From Gymnogyps californianus (Eukaryota > Chordata > Aves > Accipitriformes > Cathartidae): 64,000 nucleotides of DNA. Location: the NCBI RefSeq assembly GCF_018139145.2, contig NC_059486.1, positions 9,734,001-9,798,000 of the forward strand. Reading direction: 5' to 3'. Every line of letters begins with the position of its first letter. Position 1 is the first letter of the stretch. The position numbers and the translations under genes were made by a program. The notes below the pieces were generated by a model, which saw only the letters and a program-made list of their open reading frames with translations, was not told the DNA's origin and searched no databases. Shown here piece after piece: positions 43,401-57,800 of this stretch.

Positions 43401-46400
43401 CGCCCACTCTCAGCAGAATAACCTACCACTGCCAGGAATACCTCTCCCCATTGACACATGACAGTCCAGAGGAACAGCTTTGGCAACAGAAGAGCAGCCT
43501 GCCTAACAAATATACCAGGAGTTCAAATTCTGGGTACAAAATCCTCCCTTCTCTAGTCTTCCTCAAGGCCCATTTCACAACATAGCAGTTGTTGTAAGTG
43601 ATACATAATCCTAGTACTTATGCAGGCAGAATTAACCAGAAATAAAGCAGTGGACTTGGTACACTAGGCTTAGAAATTAATTTTTCACCTAGCAGCTAGC
43701 TAGGATGAGAACATATGCAGGCAGGTTAACTCTTTCAAGACCAGGCAGCAAAACTTGGATTACCTCTCTTGGCACCTCCCTGCTCCCCGGCTCACTCCCC
43801 CGCAGACACAGTGCACTATGTCCGTAAAGCAGCTAGGAGAAGATTCATGCAAAGGCTCAGACAGCAGACAACCAGGTTTCATGGTCCTTAGCAGGATCTG
43901 ATGTCCAAGTGGACCCATGCCACTGCCAGACAGCTCTGACACAAAGCGCACGTGCTTGGCGGTGCCTCTGCTCACTAAGAGCTGCCCAGTTTTTAAAGGG
44001 GTCACACAACAGAAAACACCAGGAACGTCAGCCTAATTCATCCCCCACCAAAAAAAAAAAAAAAAAAAAAAAAAAAGAGATTGAGGTCATTTAACTCTAA
44101 TCATATTTCAAACACCATCTGACAAGGACTAGATTGTTTTTGGAAGATATTTTAGACCTTGTGTAAATCTTTTTCTTCTCTACCTCCAGTTTTGCTTCTC
44201 GTTGTCACTTGTCTACACAGCCTACATCACCTCATGGTGGGCACTGGGTCCCAATCTTTTCAGCTCAGGTAAGGACAAGAGAAAACCACTACACTCTCAA
44301 GGCACTTCTCAGTACTGGTCAGCAACACCAGGAAACGCACTGTTCAAGTCCTGTCCTAAGTGACAGAAATGAAGAGATGTGAGCACAGACCACTTATTAG
44401 GCAAGGCAAATTAACAATTCCACATTAATACAGTGCTCAGCAAATCTGTTTATAGGGATTATGAATCCCATTAATCTCATCCCTATGGCAGTCTCACTGT
44501 TTTGTTTCTGGGCATGTTTAATACAAAAAGCTCCTTAAGACAGCTTCACCAGCCATCCTACCAACTGTTCACATCTGAGCATCAGCCGCTTCTTTCTTGT
44601 CTGCATGCAGTGAGGCAGGGAAGGGATAGGAATGGCTCTGGGAAGTTGCCTTGGGTGACCCAGCTATAGTTAGTTTTAACTTTGAGACAGCTAGAAATCA
44701 CGTTCATGCACATACACATATCTCTGTCTTGATTTACAAGCACTTTCTGGATTGACAGCTGCCTCAGCCTTTCCGCACATTTGATCTTTTCTCCATCTAA
44801 TCCAGGCCCCTGAAGCCCTATTTTATTTTTAGACAGCTCATTCCTCCTCACTGCAGATAGCACTGGAGTCCTTTTGGTTTGCATCCTCGTGAAGGTGCCT
44901 AATTGGCTCATGCAGCGAACAGCAAGAGCACTCAAATGCAGCATGTTTCACACCACTGTGCTCCGGATTCCCATGGGAATCTCAGCTAGACAGAGATGAG
45001 GGGCTGTCCTTGCCAGCCTGGGAGGGAAGGCACAGCGAGGATTTAGCCTGAAGAGGTTAACGTCAGAAATCCAGTTCCTGGCTGCCCAGTACAACTGGGT
45101 CTGCTGGTGGCACTACATGGACTCAGCTTGTTATCTCCCCACCCATTTGTAGATGTCCCTCCCAAAAGCACTCATTCCTATTCATTGTCTCCCTATCACC
45201 TCTGTCCACTATCCCTCTCTCCTCCTAAAAGCCCTGTAAACAATAGCTTCTGCCTGCTCAGTGACCATCAGCAAATTCTTACAACACAGTCATGCCAACA
45301 AAGAAATAAAGCCAGTTAACCTTTAACTAGCTTTCTAACATCTGCCCTAGACAGGCTTCTTTCACCTGAAACTCGCAGCTAGGAGACCACAATTTGTGAC
45401 ACACATGGTCAAAACAAATAGATGGTGCACAGAGAACCATCTGGGCTGAGCTCTTCTCTCTCCCTGATCAAACAAATCCACAGCTGCTACTGCAGCAACA
45501 AATGGAGCCTGGCATCTTGCTTCAAAATACAAACTCCAAAAGAGGAAAGGGCGTGGGGAAAAATTAAAATAGAGAAACAAATGACCCCCGTCCCCAGCCC
45601 AACAGATGTTGGATGCATATGGGAAAGAGAAGTTACCCAGTCAGGCAAGCACAAAGCAAGGATCAGGACCTGCTGGGCAGGGACCGAAATGGCCCTTCAT
45701 TGCCCACCACAAGGCAGGGTATTGCCATGCCTCAACCAGAGGGACACAGGCATACAGGACTGTTCTCAGCTCTGTGTGAGCCTGAGGACACACACAGGCA
45801 GAGAGCTGATGGTTTTCTGACCACCTGCCCTTTCAAAACCTTGGCTGGAGAGCTGAATGAAGCTGACTAGTATTCAATTTTATTTCCTGTGAAAAGTCTT
45901 CTCTATAAGAACAAATGTTTTCCAAAGAACATTTCGGTGACATGCTTCAATGACCAATGATAAAAGCCACCTAATTCTTTTCAAAGAAATCGGATGCCCC
46001 ACGGTTGTGTGTGAGCTACTAAGCAAAGAACACCTATGATAAAGTCTCCACGTTAAATGATAACCAAATCATTTGAATGAGTACAGTATCAAGGTGCCTT
46101 TAGAGACTAAAAGGCACTAAGTTACAAGACAGAACGACTGCAAGGCTCTCTTATGCATGTAGAGTCAAAGCTTGCTTTCTCCTCCCTCACATTTTTTTCT
46201 TAATGCACAAATCTTTATTTTCTTTTATCCTAACAGCCATTTTCTCCTCTCAAACAAAGATACCAACACCGACAAGTGGACGCAGCCAGTAAATAGGAGC
46301 CATTCAGGAGTTTCAGTGTACTTTGTAGGGGTGTTTATAAAAAAAGAAACACACAAAGGAAATGAAGTCTTGCTCTAAATACAGAGCAAGCTGGTGGACA

Positions 46401-48789
46401 GAATATAAAGCACTGGAATGGAAGATTCTTACAGCAGCAGGGAAAAAATTACCCTGAAGGAGAAAAGTGTTCTTGGCTCTAGACAAAACCAAAACATACC
46501 ATTAGTTTACCTCTGTATTTGCCCACTCTTTCCTGCAACAGATTCAGAATTCACTTTATCCTTCCTGATGATTTAACTGCATAAACATTCAAGGTCTTGT
46601 GTGAAATTCTAAAGAGCTGCGGAACTAAAGCTCAGAAAGTCCTGCACTTCATAAAATTTGCCTTATTACATGAGCATAGATCCCTCCCCAGCTGACTTTT
46701 TTTGTTTGGGTTAGTTTTGGTTTTATTTTTTTGTTAGGGAGTCAGGATAAAGAGATGTCAGGACATGAGAAAATAGGGCCACAGTTCACATTTGCCCTAA
46801 CTGATCTAAGAAGCTGAAGAGTTGGCATCAGCTGACATATCAGCATGCAAATTTGAGGTCTGGTCTTTTTCCATGGATTAGAGATGAGCTCTACAGAGCT
46901 CACACATTGGAGAAGCAAAGAAGAATCAGCAGCTCAAGCATCTCTCTGCTATGCTGTAAGACAGCAAGAAAAAAACCTGACAAGTACAGTACTTTCAAAT
47001 AGTGGTTTCAAGGGAGAGTCTGCAGGTCTCATTCAGCATGGAATAACAACAGGAATATGCAGTGTGGCACACTAATGATTGGGAAGAAGAAAAATTCACT
47101 GAGTCTAGATGAACTCCAGCTTTGTATGATCAAAAATACATGAAGTAATCCTGAAGCAACTTGCGTAAGACTGATGAATTCTCCATCATTCGAAAATTTA
47201 AAATCAGAGAATGCCTTTCACAAAAGATACGCTCTAGCTCATCCAGAAGTTATGGCATGAATTTCAGGGTGGAGTTTTACTGGACTGTGTTATATTTGGA
47301 GGGGTTTTGACTTGATGAACATAAACATTTCAGGCTGGAAGGGATTGCTGTGAGATGACAGATAAGATCCTACTTAACTGCTCTAAACCCAGTCAATTTA
47401 GCTGCAATACACCAGTTACCACCAAATCATCCCGGACATTAACTTGAAATTACAATCTTCCTTCTTGTCCTTCCACACCCAACAGAATTATAATTATACA
47501 TTATATGCTGAGTACAGTTGTAAACAGAAACTGATTTTTTTAAGTGTGGGCCTGGGAAAAAAACACTGCTTTAACTGATTCATGATAATTTTCTGAGTAG
47601 ATGACCCTTCCTAAGGATTTATAACCAGGAAATACATTTCACTGAGATACAGCCCAGAGAAGGAGAGTCATATTCTAGTAACACATCCAGCATTACAACA
47701 TATCAAGCACCACATTGTCAAGGTGTTGGACAGCCAGACCTCCATGAGGCTGGATCTATGGGACTTAATGTTACAGATTACAGAAGCCTTAGAGTAAATG
47801 AATTAAAATGAAAAAGAGAAAAAAGCAAGAGTCAGAAACATTAGAACTAAGCAACTCACCTGAAAAGGAGCCTTTCCTGTTAGACACTGATAAATGATGG
47901 TTCCTATACTCCAGAGGTCAGCTTTGGCATCGTAGTGTTGAGACATAATGACTTCTGGTGCCTTTTTGGGGAGTGAACAGAAATCTGTTTTATAAAAATA
48001 TGTAGCTTTTTTTTTTTAGCAGCTGCAAGAAAGAAACAGAAGTCACTACTATGCTTTAAACGCTTGAGCTAGATTCCCCAATAACCATGAAAGATTTGCT
48101 CCTGAGAAGAGTGTAACAGTACCTTGAAAGGGCCAACTCCCTGCCTAAGTGGGGGAAGCAGAGACTTTCATTCAGGCAGACAAAAAAATACTCTGTGCTG
48201 TTTGGCTAGTTTGGGCAAACTCAGTACCTTCCCTTCTCAGCGTACCATTTTCTGCTGAATCCACCTGTGCTCAGAAGAAGCCTCACTGAAATCACACAGA
48301 CAGATCTTCTAAACCAAAGCAAGTAACAGGTAAATGATCAAGAAGAGCAAAGGCTCACACTGCACAGGTAAGCTTCAGCCTCCATCCTGATCTGCATCAC
48401 TTACGCACTTTCCTCATTTAGCCTAAGATGGCAGCATATTAATTATGCTCCAGAGTCTGCTGCCAAGGTCACAGTTTGGGTTCAAAGGCAGATCTGTGCG
48501 TTTCAGTCCAACAGCTTGAGCCCTGCTGTCCTCAGACTCTGGTTTCTAATCTCACACCATGCCCTCAGTTGCTCCCTCCCAGGCTTGTTCCAGAAGCTGG
48601 AGACGGTGCAAGCCCACATGGCCCTGTGGCTCAGGAGGCAGCATGCCTCAGGAGCGGCAGCAGAAGAAGAGGGACAGAAGGGCAGGTTTGCTAATCCCGT
48701 GTGTTTGCAACAACAGATTTCATCGCAGCGCTGCCAGCATGGAAGAGGATCAATTTTCTAGCTCTATTAGAAGTAAAGGCCACATGTAA

Positions 48790-48851
<62 letters not shown>

Positions 48852-51800
48852 CAGCAAACAAGTTGCAGACAGGAGCTCAGTCTGTCCCTAAGGGAAGCAG
48901 GCATGACACCAAACAAAGCCAAGGAAGCAGGACAAGAACTGCACAAGGAGGTCTGAAGTCTCACGTGACATGGATCATATCAGGGTTCAAACAGAAAGCT
49001 CGTTCTGGTGTGGGTAAAATACCTTTCTTTTTTAAAAGAGCAAAATGAGAAGAGCAGCAATGGGCTACGAGCTAAAGCAGGGAATAAGGGCCTGCCTGGC
49101 CAGCAGATGTTCCCAGGGCTACTGCACAAGATCCACAATAGCAGTAGGGACGGACTTCAAACACCCCCTAAACCCTCATTGAACCCTCCCTCCCCGTCTT
49201 CCTTCAAATCCATCAGTAAACAGAGAACAACATGAAACATTGAGATTCCTCGTACTGTCCAGAGTTGTTTAAAATAAAAAAATAAAATAGGAAAAGGTCA
49301 TCACTAGCTTCCTCCAGTCCTTTCAAAAAAAAATAGGCTGGGTATTTTCATTTACTTTCACAAGAGATTCCAAAAGAAAAAGTATCACTAGAAATAGACA
49401 ATTCAGGAAACTCTCACAGGAGAAAAAAATTACGTCATCTTCACATATAGCATAGTTCAAATAAACATCCAGGCTTCAAAAAAACAGGAGAGAGAGGAAG
49501 TCTGTTTTGCTTGAGTACTATGGAACAGACTACCAAACATGCTACCCCTGTGCAGTGCAGTACAGTCCAGCCTAACTCTGCCCAAAGAGCATAGACAAAA
49601 AAAACTTAGTGGACTAGACCATGTTCAAAATCAGGTGCCTACTGCCCCCAGGGCACTTATAAAAAATTAAACCTAAATTGATCCACATCATCTTTTTACT
49701 TTGAGCTCAGCCAGCCACATCCCCAGGAACTATTACATGGCTGGCTTTGACATTTTTATTTCTGGCCTGGTTTTGTCATTTTTAATTTCATTGACTTGAT
49801 GCAACACTGAGATCTTGACTGCTAGCATGAGCACAAACAAGAGATCACCTCCTCACATCCTGGTCCCAGAGTGGAAAGTACAAAGGGAGTGAAAGTAATC
49901 AGCTTTGTTTTTTTTTTTTTTTTTGGTTTTTTTTTTTTTTTTTTTAAACTTATCTGTTTCACAAGCCAAGAAGTCATCCTGGAAGCAGCTGGTTTGGTGA
50001 AAGAATTAGTGGGGGAGGAGGGTTAGGGAGTGGGAATGCACAAAACATTAATTGCAAATAGAAGCAGGTGAGCTCTGTTTACACCCATCTGCTGAGCTGT
50101 ACACCAAAGCATACTCAGGAGTAAGTTAACCAGAACAGCAAAATCTCTGCCTGCATAGGTCCATAGATCTGAAGGGATTTTGCAAGACCAAAGAGCTAAA
50201 AACAGTTGGAGATTTACAAAACTGCTGTTAAACAGGGACCTTGCTCCTGATGCTGTGGCCTTAGCAAAAATGACTGCAAAGCCCAAGGTGACAGCAGGCT
50301 TGTGGAACCACTCTGTCTCAAAAGGGCCTGCTGAAGCAGTGATTTACTGAGGTTCCTCTCCAAGGAAGCAACATCTCAAATATAGCCAGATGTGTGAAAT
50401 ATCACCTCAGCCCTCACTCTCTTTTGTTGCTTTGCTTGCAGCAGAAGAAATAGATTTCATTTCCCAATGCCTTCAGTGAAGAGGCCCTGGTCCCCTCTGG
50501 AAGATCCAGTTTCGGGGAGCAGACAGCAATCAATACTCTGTTTTGGTCAGTTTTATTTATCCACAGCCCACCTGAAAGTTAGATGACAACACAGGCACCT
50601 GTGGTCCAACATTACCAGCAGCTAGAACTTTATGAAGTCTCCCTGTGTAATAGCTGGTTTCTGACAACTAAATAAATTTTCACCTTCGGGGGAAAGACTA
50701 GCGAAAAACAAGGCCTTGGTTCTGGGGGGCAAAGCAAGAACAATACAGAAAAACCTGTAGGCAAAACACACTTACCATGTACATTGGTGAACCACACAAT
50801 GTTGCTGCCATCATATTATTCTGCAGGTATCGGGCAAACCCAAAGTCAGCTACAAAGAGAAACAGAGATAGGTCAGGATCAGACACCAGTTCTAGAGAGC
50901 CTGCACCGTCTCCAGTTGATTCCCCCTACTTTCCTTTCACCTCCCACGAGTCTTCACAGCAAGTGAAGCACCCCATCTTAACAAGACTTTGACAGCTTTC
51001 TTCTTGAGCAGCAACATCCTTGTGCTAGTTATTAATGCATGCTACAGACACTAGAAAAGGATAGACCAAGCCACAAAAAAGTATTCAGAAGAACAAACTC
51101 CCATTCATTTTTCAGAGATCAACAGTCACTTCTTCCTGTACCCATCTGCCTGCACTCTGAAATGTCAGCTGCTGGAAGCTGGTAAATAAAGCTCTCTTGA
51201 CTTCAGTGAGAGTGTGCCAGTTCATACTAGCTAGTTCATCTGCTGCTCTTTCAACTTTTAATTTGGGGAACTGAAAGTTCCCCTCCATTGAAAAGGCTGC
51301 AATGTAACAGACATCCAAGAGAAACCACTACTCTCCACCACCCACATTTCAAGACCAGCTCTACTGAAAACAGTCTTGCTCTGTTCCTTTAGAAGAGTTT
51401 CAACAGTCCTAACCCCAGCACGAGGACAGAAAGCTGAGCCATAGTTCACCTAGTGCCTAGAAAAGCCAGGGACAAGGAATACCAAGATGAATTACTTCTG
51501 CAGGTTACTCAGCATCTGATCATATGATACTCAGAGGCTCTCTCAAGGTTAGCAGATATTTCAAGCTAGGAGATTGACACAGCTGTTTACACTGTCATCT
51601 GTCACTAATGAATTGGTATGGCTAGCTATTCCCTGGACCATGTACTTCTCAGGGAAGCAGGAGGGAGAGGCTGGAGGGTACATCACACCCAAGAGCAGCC
51701 ATGCCCACAGCCCTCCTGCCTGCGTTTGCGGCTCCCAGTCACTTCCACCTTCCAGAAAACTCTACACTTCACAAAAAAAGCTTCAGCCAAACAGGCAGCA

Positions 51801-54800
51801 ACATTTCAAACTCTTCCACTAGACCTCATTTCTCAGCTGAATGAAAGCATTAACACTTCCTCCGCAGCACAGGGTTCAGGTGAGGAACAGTTTTATCTAA
51901 TTGGTGTCAGCTTCAGCTCGTGAACTGTAACATAATCAAAAGTCCACATGTTGAGGGTGATATCATCCAGCACTCATTTCTGAGGGACCACAGGGGATAT
52001 GCGTACTCTGTAACTGGATTTCTGGAGCATTTGTCCCAACTACTGGTCCATCTGTGCCACTTGCCTAATGTGCAAAAAGTGAATTTCTTCAAGATGCAGC
52101 TGAGAAGCCTGCTTCTAATTCGGACTGTGGAAACACTTGCTTTTAGGTGTGCCTGCCTCCCATTGTGCTCTCTGAGGCCAGCCAGGAGAGCAGCCAGTTT
52201 CAGGCCTTAAAACACCAACATTTACCTCAATACTATTAAAAGCTGAAGACAAAAGTCACAATGCCTGCTCATTTCTTGGTAAGCCTGGAGACTACAAGCC
52301 AATTAGGGCAGGCTGGTATTTGTTTTTACTGAGGGAGGCACGGTTCAGCTGGAAGTGGAGCAAGGCCTGCCCAACTCTTTTGTGTTAGTCTGTGTCCTGG
52401 CAGAGCAGAAAGCTCTTGCTCCTACTGCTTGGAGCCAACTGAAGGTTATGTCTAGCAGAGGAACTAAGCAAGGAAGATGAAAAACATCAGGGCATTTTAA
52501 AAAGTGCAGCAATTCTTTCTCCTAGACAGTTCTCCAAAGAAAGATTGAGGCTTGCCACTTATCTGTCAAACTATCCGGAGAGCGCTTAGGGTGACGTTCG
52601 TAATGGGCTCTTACCGATCTTTATGCGAATGTTGTTGGGATTTGATTTCCTGCCTCCAGTGTAGGAAAGGAGGATATTCTGTGGTTTCAGGTCCCGATGG
52701 ATGATGCCTTTGCTGTGCAGCATTTTCATGGCACCTGCTATCTGCTGGAGAAAGAGCCTGATGGTGTCTTCACTAAGTGTCCGCATAGCTAGGAAGGAGG
52801 AACAAAAAATAACCACAGATGAAAAAATTACAATGTCAGTTCTCTGAAGAGCCCAGAGGGCAGATTCTCCACAGCAATTAGTCATAATTTGCCATTTTTA
52901 TTTCCACATATGGTGTTTTTTTCTCCACACACCATTTCTGAATGATTCCTACAGGCAACAAGGGAGAGCGTTTGCATTCCCAGCTTATTCTGTGGTCAGG
53001 GCTGTTTTCAGGCCTGAGTCTCTCATGGTGAACTCAGGCCAGTGGCAGGTGCTGAATTTGGGTTATCAGCTGGGCCCAAAAGTGACATCTGGTGAGGTTT
53101 AGGGCTTCCCTCAGCAAGAGCTGCCAGCCAGATCTAGGCAAGCACTAGGCAGGGCCTGTGGCCCACGGAGTGGGAGGGTCACTACCTTTGAGCTATGGTC
53201 AATAGTGGTTGGACACCTAAGGTCAGAGCTTTATCACAAAGACTATGCCTAAAGGTGGAGCTAAGAGGAAAGGCAGTTAGGATTAGGATTTAGGCCTGCA
53301 AGAATCATTAAGGCTTATGCTGGGCCTGGAAAGGGTTGGTAGGTTAAATTCAGACGGTCAGGGTACATGGCCAGCAGGGATTTGTAACTTTGGGGTATGA
53401 GTCCAAGTCTAGGCCTAACCCCTGTGCATCATCACCCACTAGACCAAACCATAATTCTAATCCCAAACCCAGTGTTAGAGTGAATCACGGTCCAATTTCT
53501 AACAACATACCCCTACCAAATGGCCCCTGCAAACTGTCATCTGACACCCTCCACCTTGCATCCATAGATGCAGCAAGAACATCTCAGAATCCTTTCATAA
53601 GCAAATGTAAAAAAAAATATTAGTAATCAAAATCTGCAAATATGGAAGCTCTGAACTGCACTCTCCTGACATATGGGCTTCCCAAGAACTGTGGTGTGAA
53701 AATAAACATTGAAGGTATTAAAATAGTGTTCAACTGGCTCTTCTAATCAGAGCGATGCGACATTAGCTCTCGTTATTTTAAGAACCATACGTATGAAACT
53801 CTTGCCAAAGCTGGGAGCAGCCTGCTGAACAAACCCCAGGATCAACAGTGCTACTAGCCTGCCCCCTTGTCAGTCACTGAGCAAGTCAGGCTTAAAAGCA
53901 AGCACCATTCCACTTGAATAAAACAATTTCTTTTGTAAAAGGTCCCTCTAAATTACTTGGGACTTCATTAGTGTTTTTCCAGCTGTTCTCTAGTAAGAGA
54001 TTAAAACAAGCTGGCAGGAGCTTCAAAACACTACTCTACCTAGTCAGCTAGAAGGGAGGAATCCTTATGAAAACACAGATGAGGTTGCACACAGCTTTAA
54101 CACAACACAGGAAATTAAAAATCTAACTTTTAAAATATGTGCATGGGAAACAGCAAGGGACACAGATAAGTTAAACAGCACTTAGAATAAAAAATAAACT
54201 CTCACCACTCCCAAACCTCACTGTTCTAGAAGGAGGCACAAGCAGAGCTAAAATGTCACCACAGCTATCAGCTGGTCCTGGACTCATACATGTGAGACCA
54301 GTGCACATGTATATAGAGTTTCTCTCCCCTCACTGGGCCTTTTTCCTCATGAACTGGCACTCAGCTGGAATTCAAGAGACTCCTCTGCAAGAAGGGGAGA
54401 TTCTGTGAAGGGATTTTAAGGATATTAAGAGGCAGCTCAGATGCAAGTCTTCCAAACCCACTTGCATCTTCTGAAAAAAGCACTGCCTCATCTTTAACGA
54501 GGCTTTCCCTGACCTCCTGCTGAAATATATCAGTATACTGAGTCCTGTACCATTTTCTGTCTATTAAAGGTCTAGCATCTTAGTTGTGCTCAATCTTCTC
54601 TCCAACGAAAGGTCTCTGCAATATTTCTGTAATCCCTATTCAAGGAAATCTATTCAGGAATGGTTAAAACACCATCTTTAAACAAAATAGCAAGAATTCT
54701 GAAGTTTTTTTGCCCACTTCAGCTCAGGCCCAGGAAAGGACAGGCTGTCTCATCATACCCCAAACACAAAGCAAGACTTGAAACTTGGCAGTTCTTAACA

Positions 54801-57800
54801 TTATTAAGCTAGCAGGCAATTACAAACTCCTGGCTAAATACACTCTGCCTCTAGCAGAGAAACTGTGTTGTTGAGAGCCTTGTTCTGACCTGCAGTCCCA
54901 ACAGCATGCCACATCTTTAAGGCGTTACCCTCTCCTTTATATAATTTGGTGGCTATAAGGCTAACACAGCACTAGCCACCATCCCTCAGCAAACCAGCTA
55001 AGCCTCCCTAATGTGGATTCTAACTCTTTACACTGAAAACAACATTGCTACCAAGATCAGAAAAATCCATTCACCCAAAGAAAATAGGGCCTCTAAGCTA
55101 CTAATTTCTGCAGAATTTAAGCTTTTCCACTTCACAGAAGTCTGTACAAAGCTCTCAGCCCTGCAAAGGTACTGTTTTCCTGACACACGCAGAATCTAAG
55201 CCTGTGTCTTGAGCCTGCCGACAGATTCCCCCAGTGCAACTGCTGTGGCATAGTGGAGCTACCACGTTAGAGCGCAGCAAAATTAGACAGAGGTCTGTTG
55301 GATTTGTGAGATTTAATGCTGCCAGAGGATCCAGGTAGTGCAGCAAGGTAGGACTGTGAAATTGAGATGCTGCCCTCAGTAACAGAGAAGGGACAGTCAG
55401 TTGCTTGGGGAGCGTAGGGGAGTACCCTTTTACCTTCCTCCATTAACAAACAGGCTGTAACACAGAAAAACAAAAGTCCTTATCTCTCATACTCAGTCCA
55501 TCAGTCTACTGTGTGACAGCAGCAATCTCCAACTGAAGGACAGAGACATAAATACAACTGACACTTTCAGCGACTCCAGGATATCGGTCTGCAAAAGATC
55601 TTCTAGACCAGCTACCATCGGCAGAGGGAGGGAGAAGATACAGAAGACTCATTCAATTTAGGTGCCACCCGGGGGGGGAAGCATGGAGAACAAAAACAAC
55701 TCCCTCTCTTTGCTACATCCCAAATAGAGAACTTGTACTTCTGTCCCTGTAAAAAGGGGATATTCTCATGTTCACCAGAAAACTGCTGGCAAAACACTAA
55801 GCCCGCACTGAAGGCTGGGTATCCCCGTGGATGTCTGTGGTGAGCAACACGTTCTTGCAGAGAATGCTGTTTCACAAGCTCTACTTTGCCATTACTGAGA
55901 AGTAATAATATCCCTGTGTTTATTTTCATGGGCTCCACTTCAGTGACAAGGCACTCAGCTTACTGCCTTGGGAATGGCAGCTACACAGGTCAGTAGATCA
56001 GAGCAAATATTTACCATGGGTCAGTGTGGGGCCCATGTGCCTCGTAGCTCTTGAGGCGTAGGAAAGGGATGAAACCACCTAAGAAGTGCCCTGGTCAGCC
56101 TGTGCTGAGATGTTCAACCTGTCAAGAGGCTGCCAGGTAAACTATAGTAAACAGCCCTTGTCAGCTGATCCAAGGGTAGATGCATTGGAGTACTCCCACT
56201 GATGTTACATGACAACACCATTTTGGAAAAGTTATTTAGGAAAAAGAACTTCTCCTCTTACCCACAGGTGCCACAAGTATCTCTAACATGGGTCCAATCC
56301 AAATCACACTGAAGTCTGAGAGACCAAGCTGATTTATTTGGGGCCCATCTTGTAACTACCCCAGCTCCACTCATGCAGAGCATGGCCAGTGAGACTCCTG
56401 TGAAGTCTTCTGGACAAGTCAGAAGACTTATTCCAGATAGGTCTAGTCTTATCATAGATATTTCTTAATTACCTAGCTGTAGAGGGTGAAAAGCTACACA
56501 GCAGTGCCTCACACCTCTTGTTCGCAAAAGGGTCCCCACACCACTTGGGATGAACTAGAAAGATAACAGCTCCTTGCATGTATGGTGGTCAAACCAAGAC
56601 ATGCCCTGCTCTGATATGAAGTTTTCTTCAGAGATGTGCTCTCCAAGAAGCAGCTTTAAAGAAAGGTCACGAATACGCACTTATGAACTGTCCGTAACAG
56701 CCTGTGTCAAGGCCAACTCACAGAATTTAAGAAGAAATTTTAGGTCAGCCTGCTCTGACCTCCTGAGTACCCAAGGCCACAGAATTCCAGTTATTCCCAT
56801 ACAGAGGACGGTCACTTCTGTAACGCTCCCCACAGCTCTACCACATGTAGCGGCAATCTGCCACTCTCAGCTCAAAACATACCCTATTGGGGGCTTTAAA
56901 TGAAAGCAACATCCACAGAGATCTATCAGAAGGGAAATTGCATTGTACCATTAAAGAACAACAACATAGAAGTTGTGCTTAGCAGAACACACACAACCTT
57001 GGGTTGTATCAAACAGAAGGGGGTGACCAACAGTGTAACTCAGCCGAAACATGTATTGCATTGAAACGTGCACATATGCACGTCTTCCAGTTACAAAGAC
57101 AAGGAGAATTAGAGTGCCTTTGGATTCAACACAGAATTACCTTATTGCTTAATGCTTGTAATTAGAGGGCAGAATGGATTGGGAAGCTTACAAGCATCTC
57201 GTTCAATGAGAAACAGGGGATTTGCATGCGCAGCTTGCATAAGTGTTACAGGAACTACCAGCAAAAACGTCTGAGTCGTCAGTGGGAAAGTAGATGTTGC
57301 AATTAAATACCATCACGCAATTATTAAAGTAACTGAAGCAGCACAATAACTGCTCAATAGAGATGAGCCTCCTGCGTACCAGTGAAACATCCTGGAAGAA
57401 ATCGGAACTTTCCAAGATGAGCTTTCAGGAAAAAAAATCTTTATCATCAAAAGCACCCTGAGCACCTGCAGAAACTGGGAAAGGAGATACCCCAAAGGAA
57501 CACATGGAGGAATGGAAAAAGCCATGTGATGCAAAAGCTGACACTTGTATCTAGGCTCTGGGATCTGGAAGACCCAGGTCTCTGCTGCAGTGATCGGAGT
57601 AACTAACTTTTTTGCTGCAGTCCCTTACTGACTGCTCCCTCCGGAAATCTGTGCCTGCTGGGTTTTCTTTCTGGCAACCGGCACACAGATGTTAAGAGTT
57701 AAAATAAAAGCAAGCACCGATTTCCCAGTCACAATAGCTGCTCTTTACAGTTGTCAAGGTAAAATATTTTATTGGTAAAAACAGAGCTAAAGGTAACTTT

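Larger units (their letters stand above)
39897..47859 (-). other. ULK1: ULK1 intron (largest in the window)
   Basis: About 8.0 kb. It contains an A27 run (44050-44076) and a possible CR1 piece (47310-47380). Long open frames here are unsupported. Confidence 0.85.
47962..50775 (-). other. ULK1: ULK1 intron with very long A and T runs
   Basis: About 2.8 kb between the activation-loop and APE exons. It holds A60 (48791-48850) and T17-GG-T19 (49908-49945). Otherwise nothing recognised. Confidence 0.88.

Noticed and set aside
48450..48850. Processed pseudogene ending in A60
   Set aside because: No recognisable gene sequence, no AATAAA shortly before the A run and no matching direct repeats on both sides, so I report only the homopolymer.
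48701..49048. Open frame with a long Lys run
   Set aside because: The Lys run is only the A60 homopolymer read as AAA codons.
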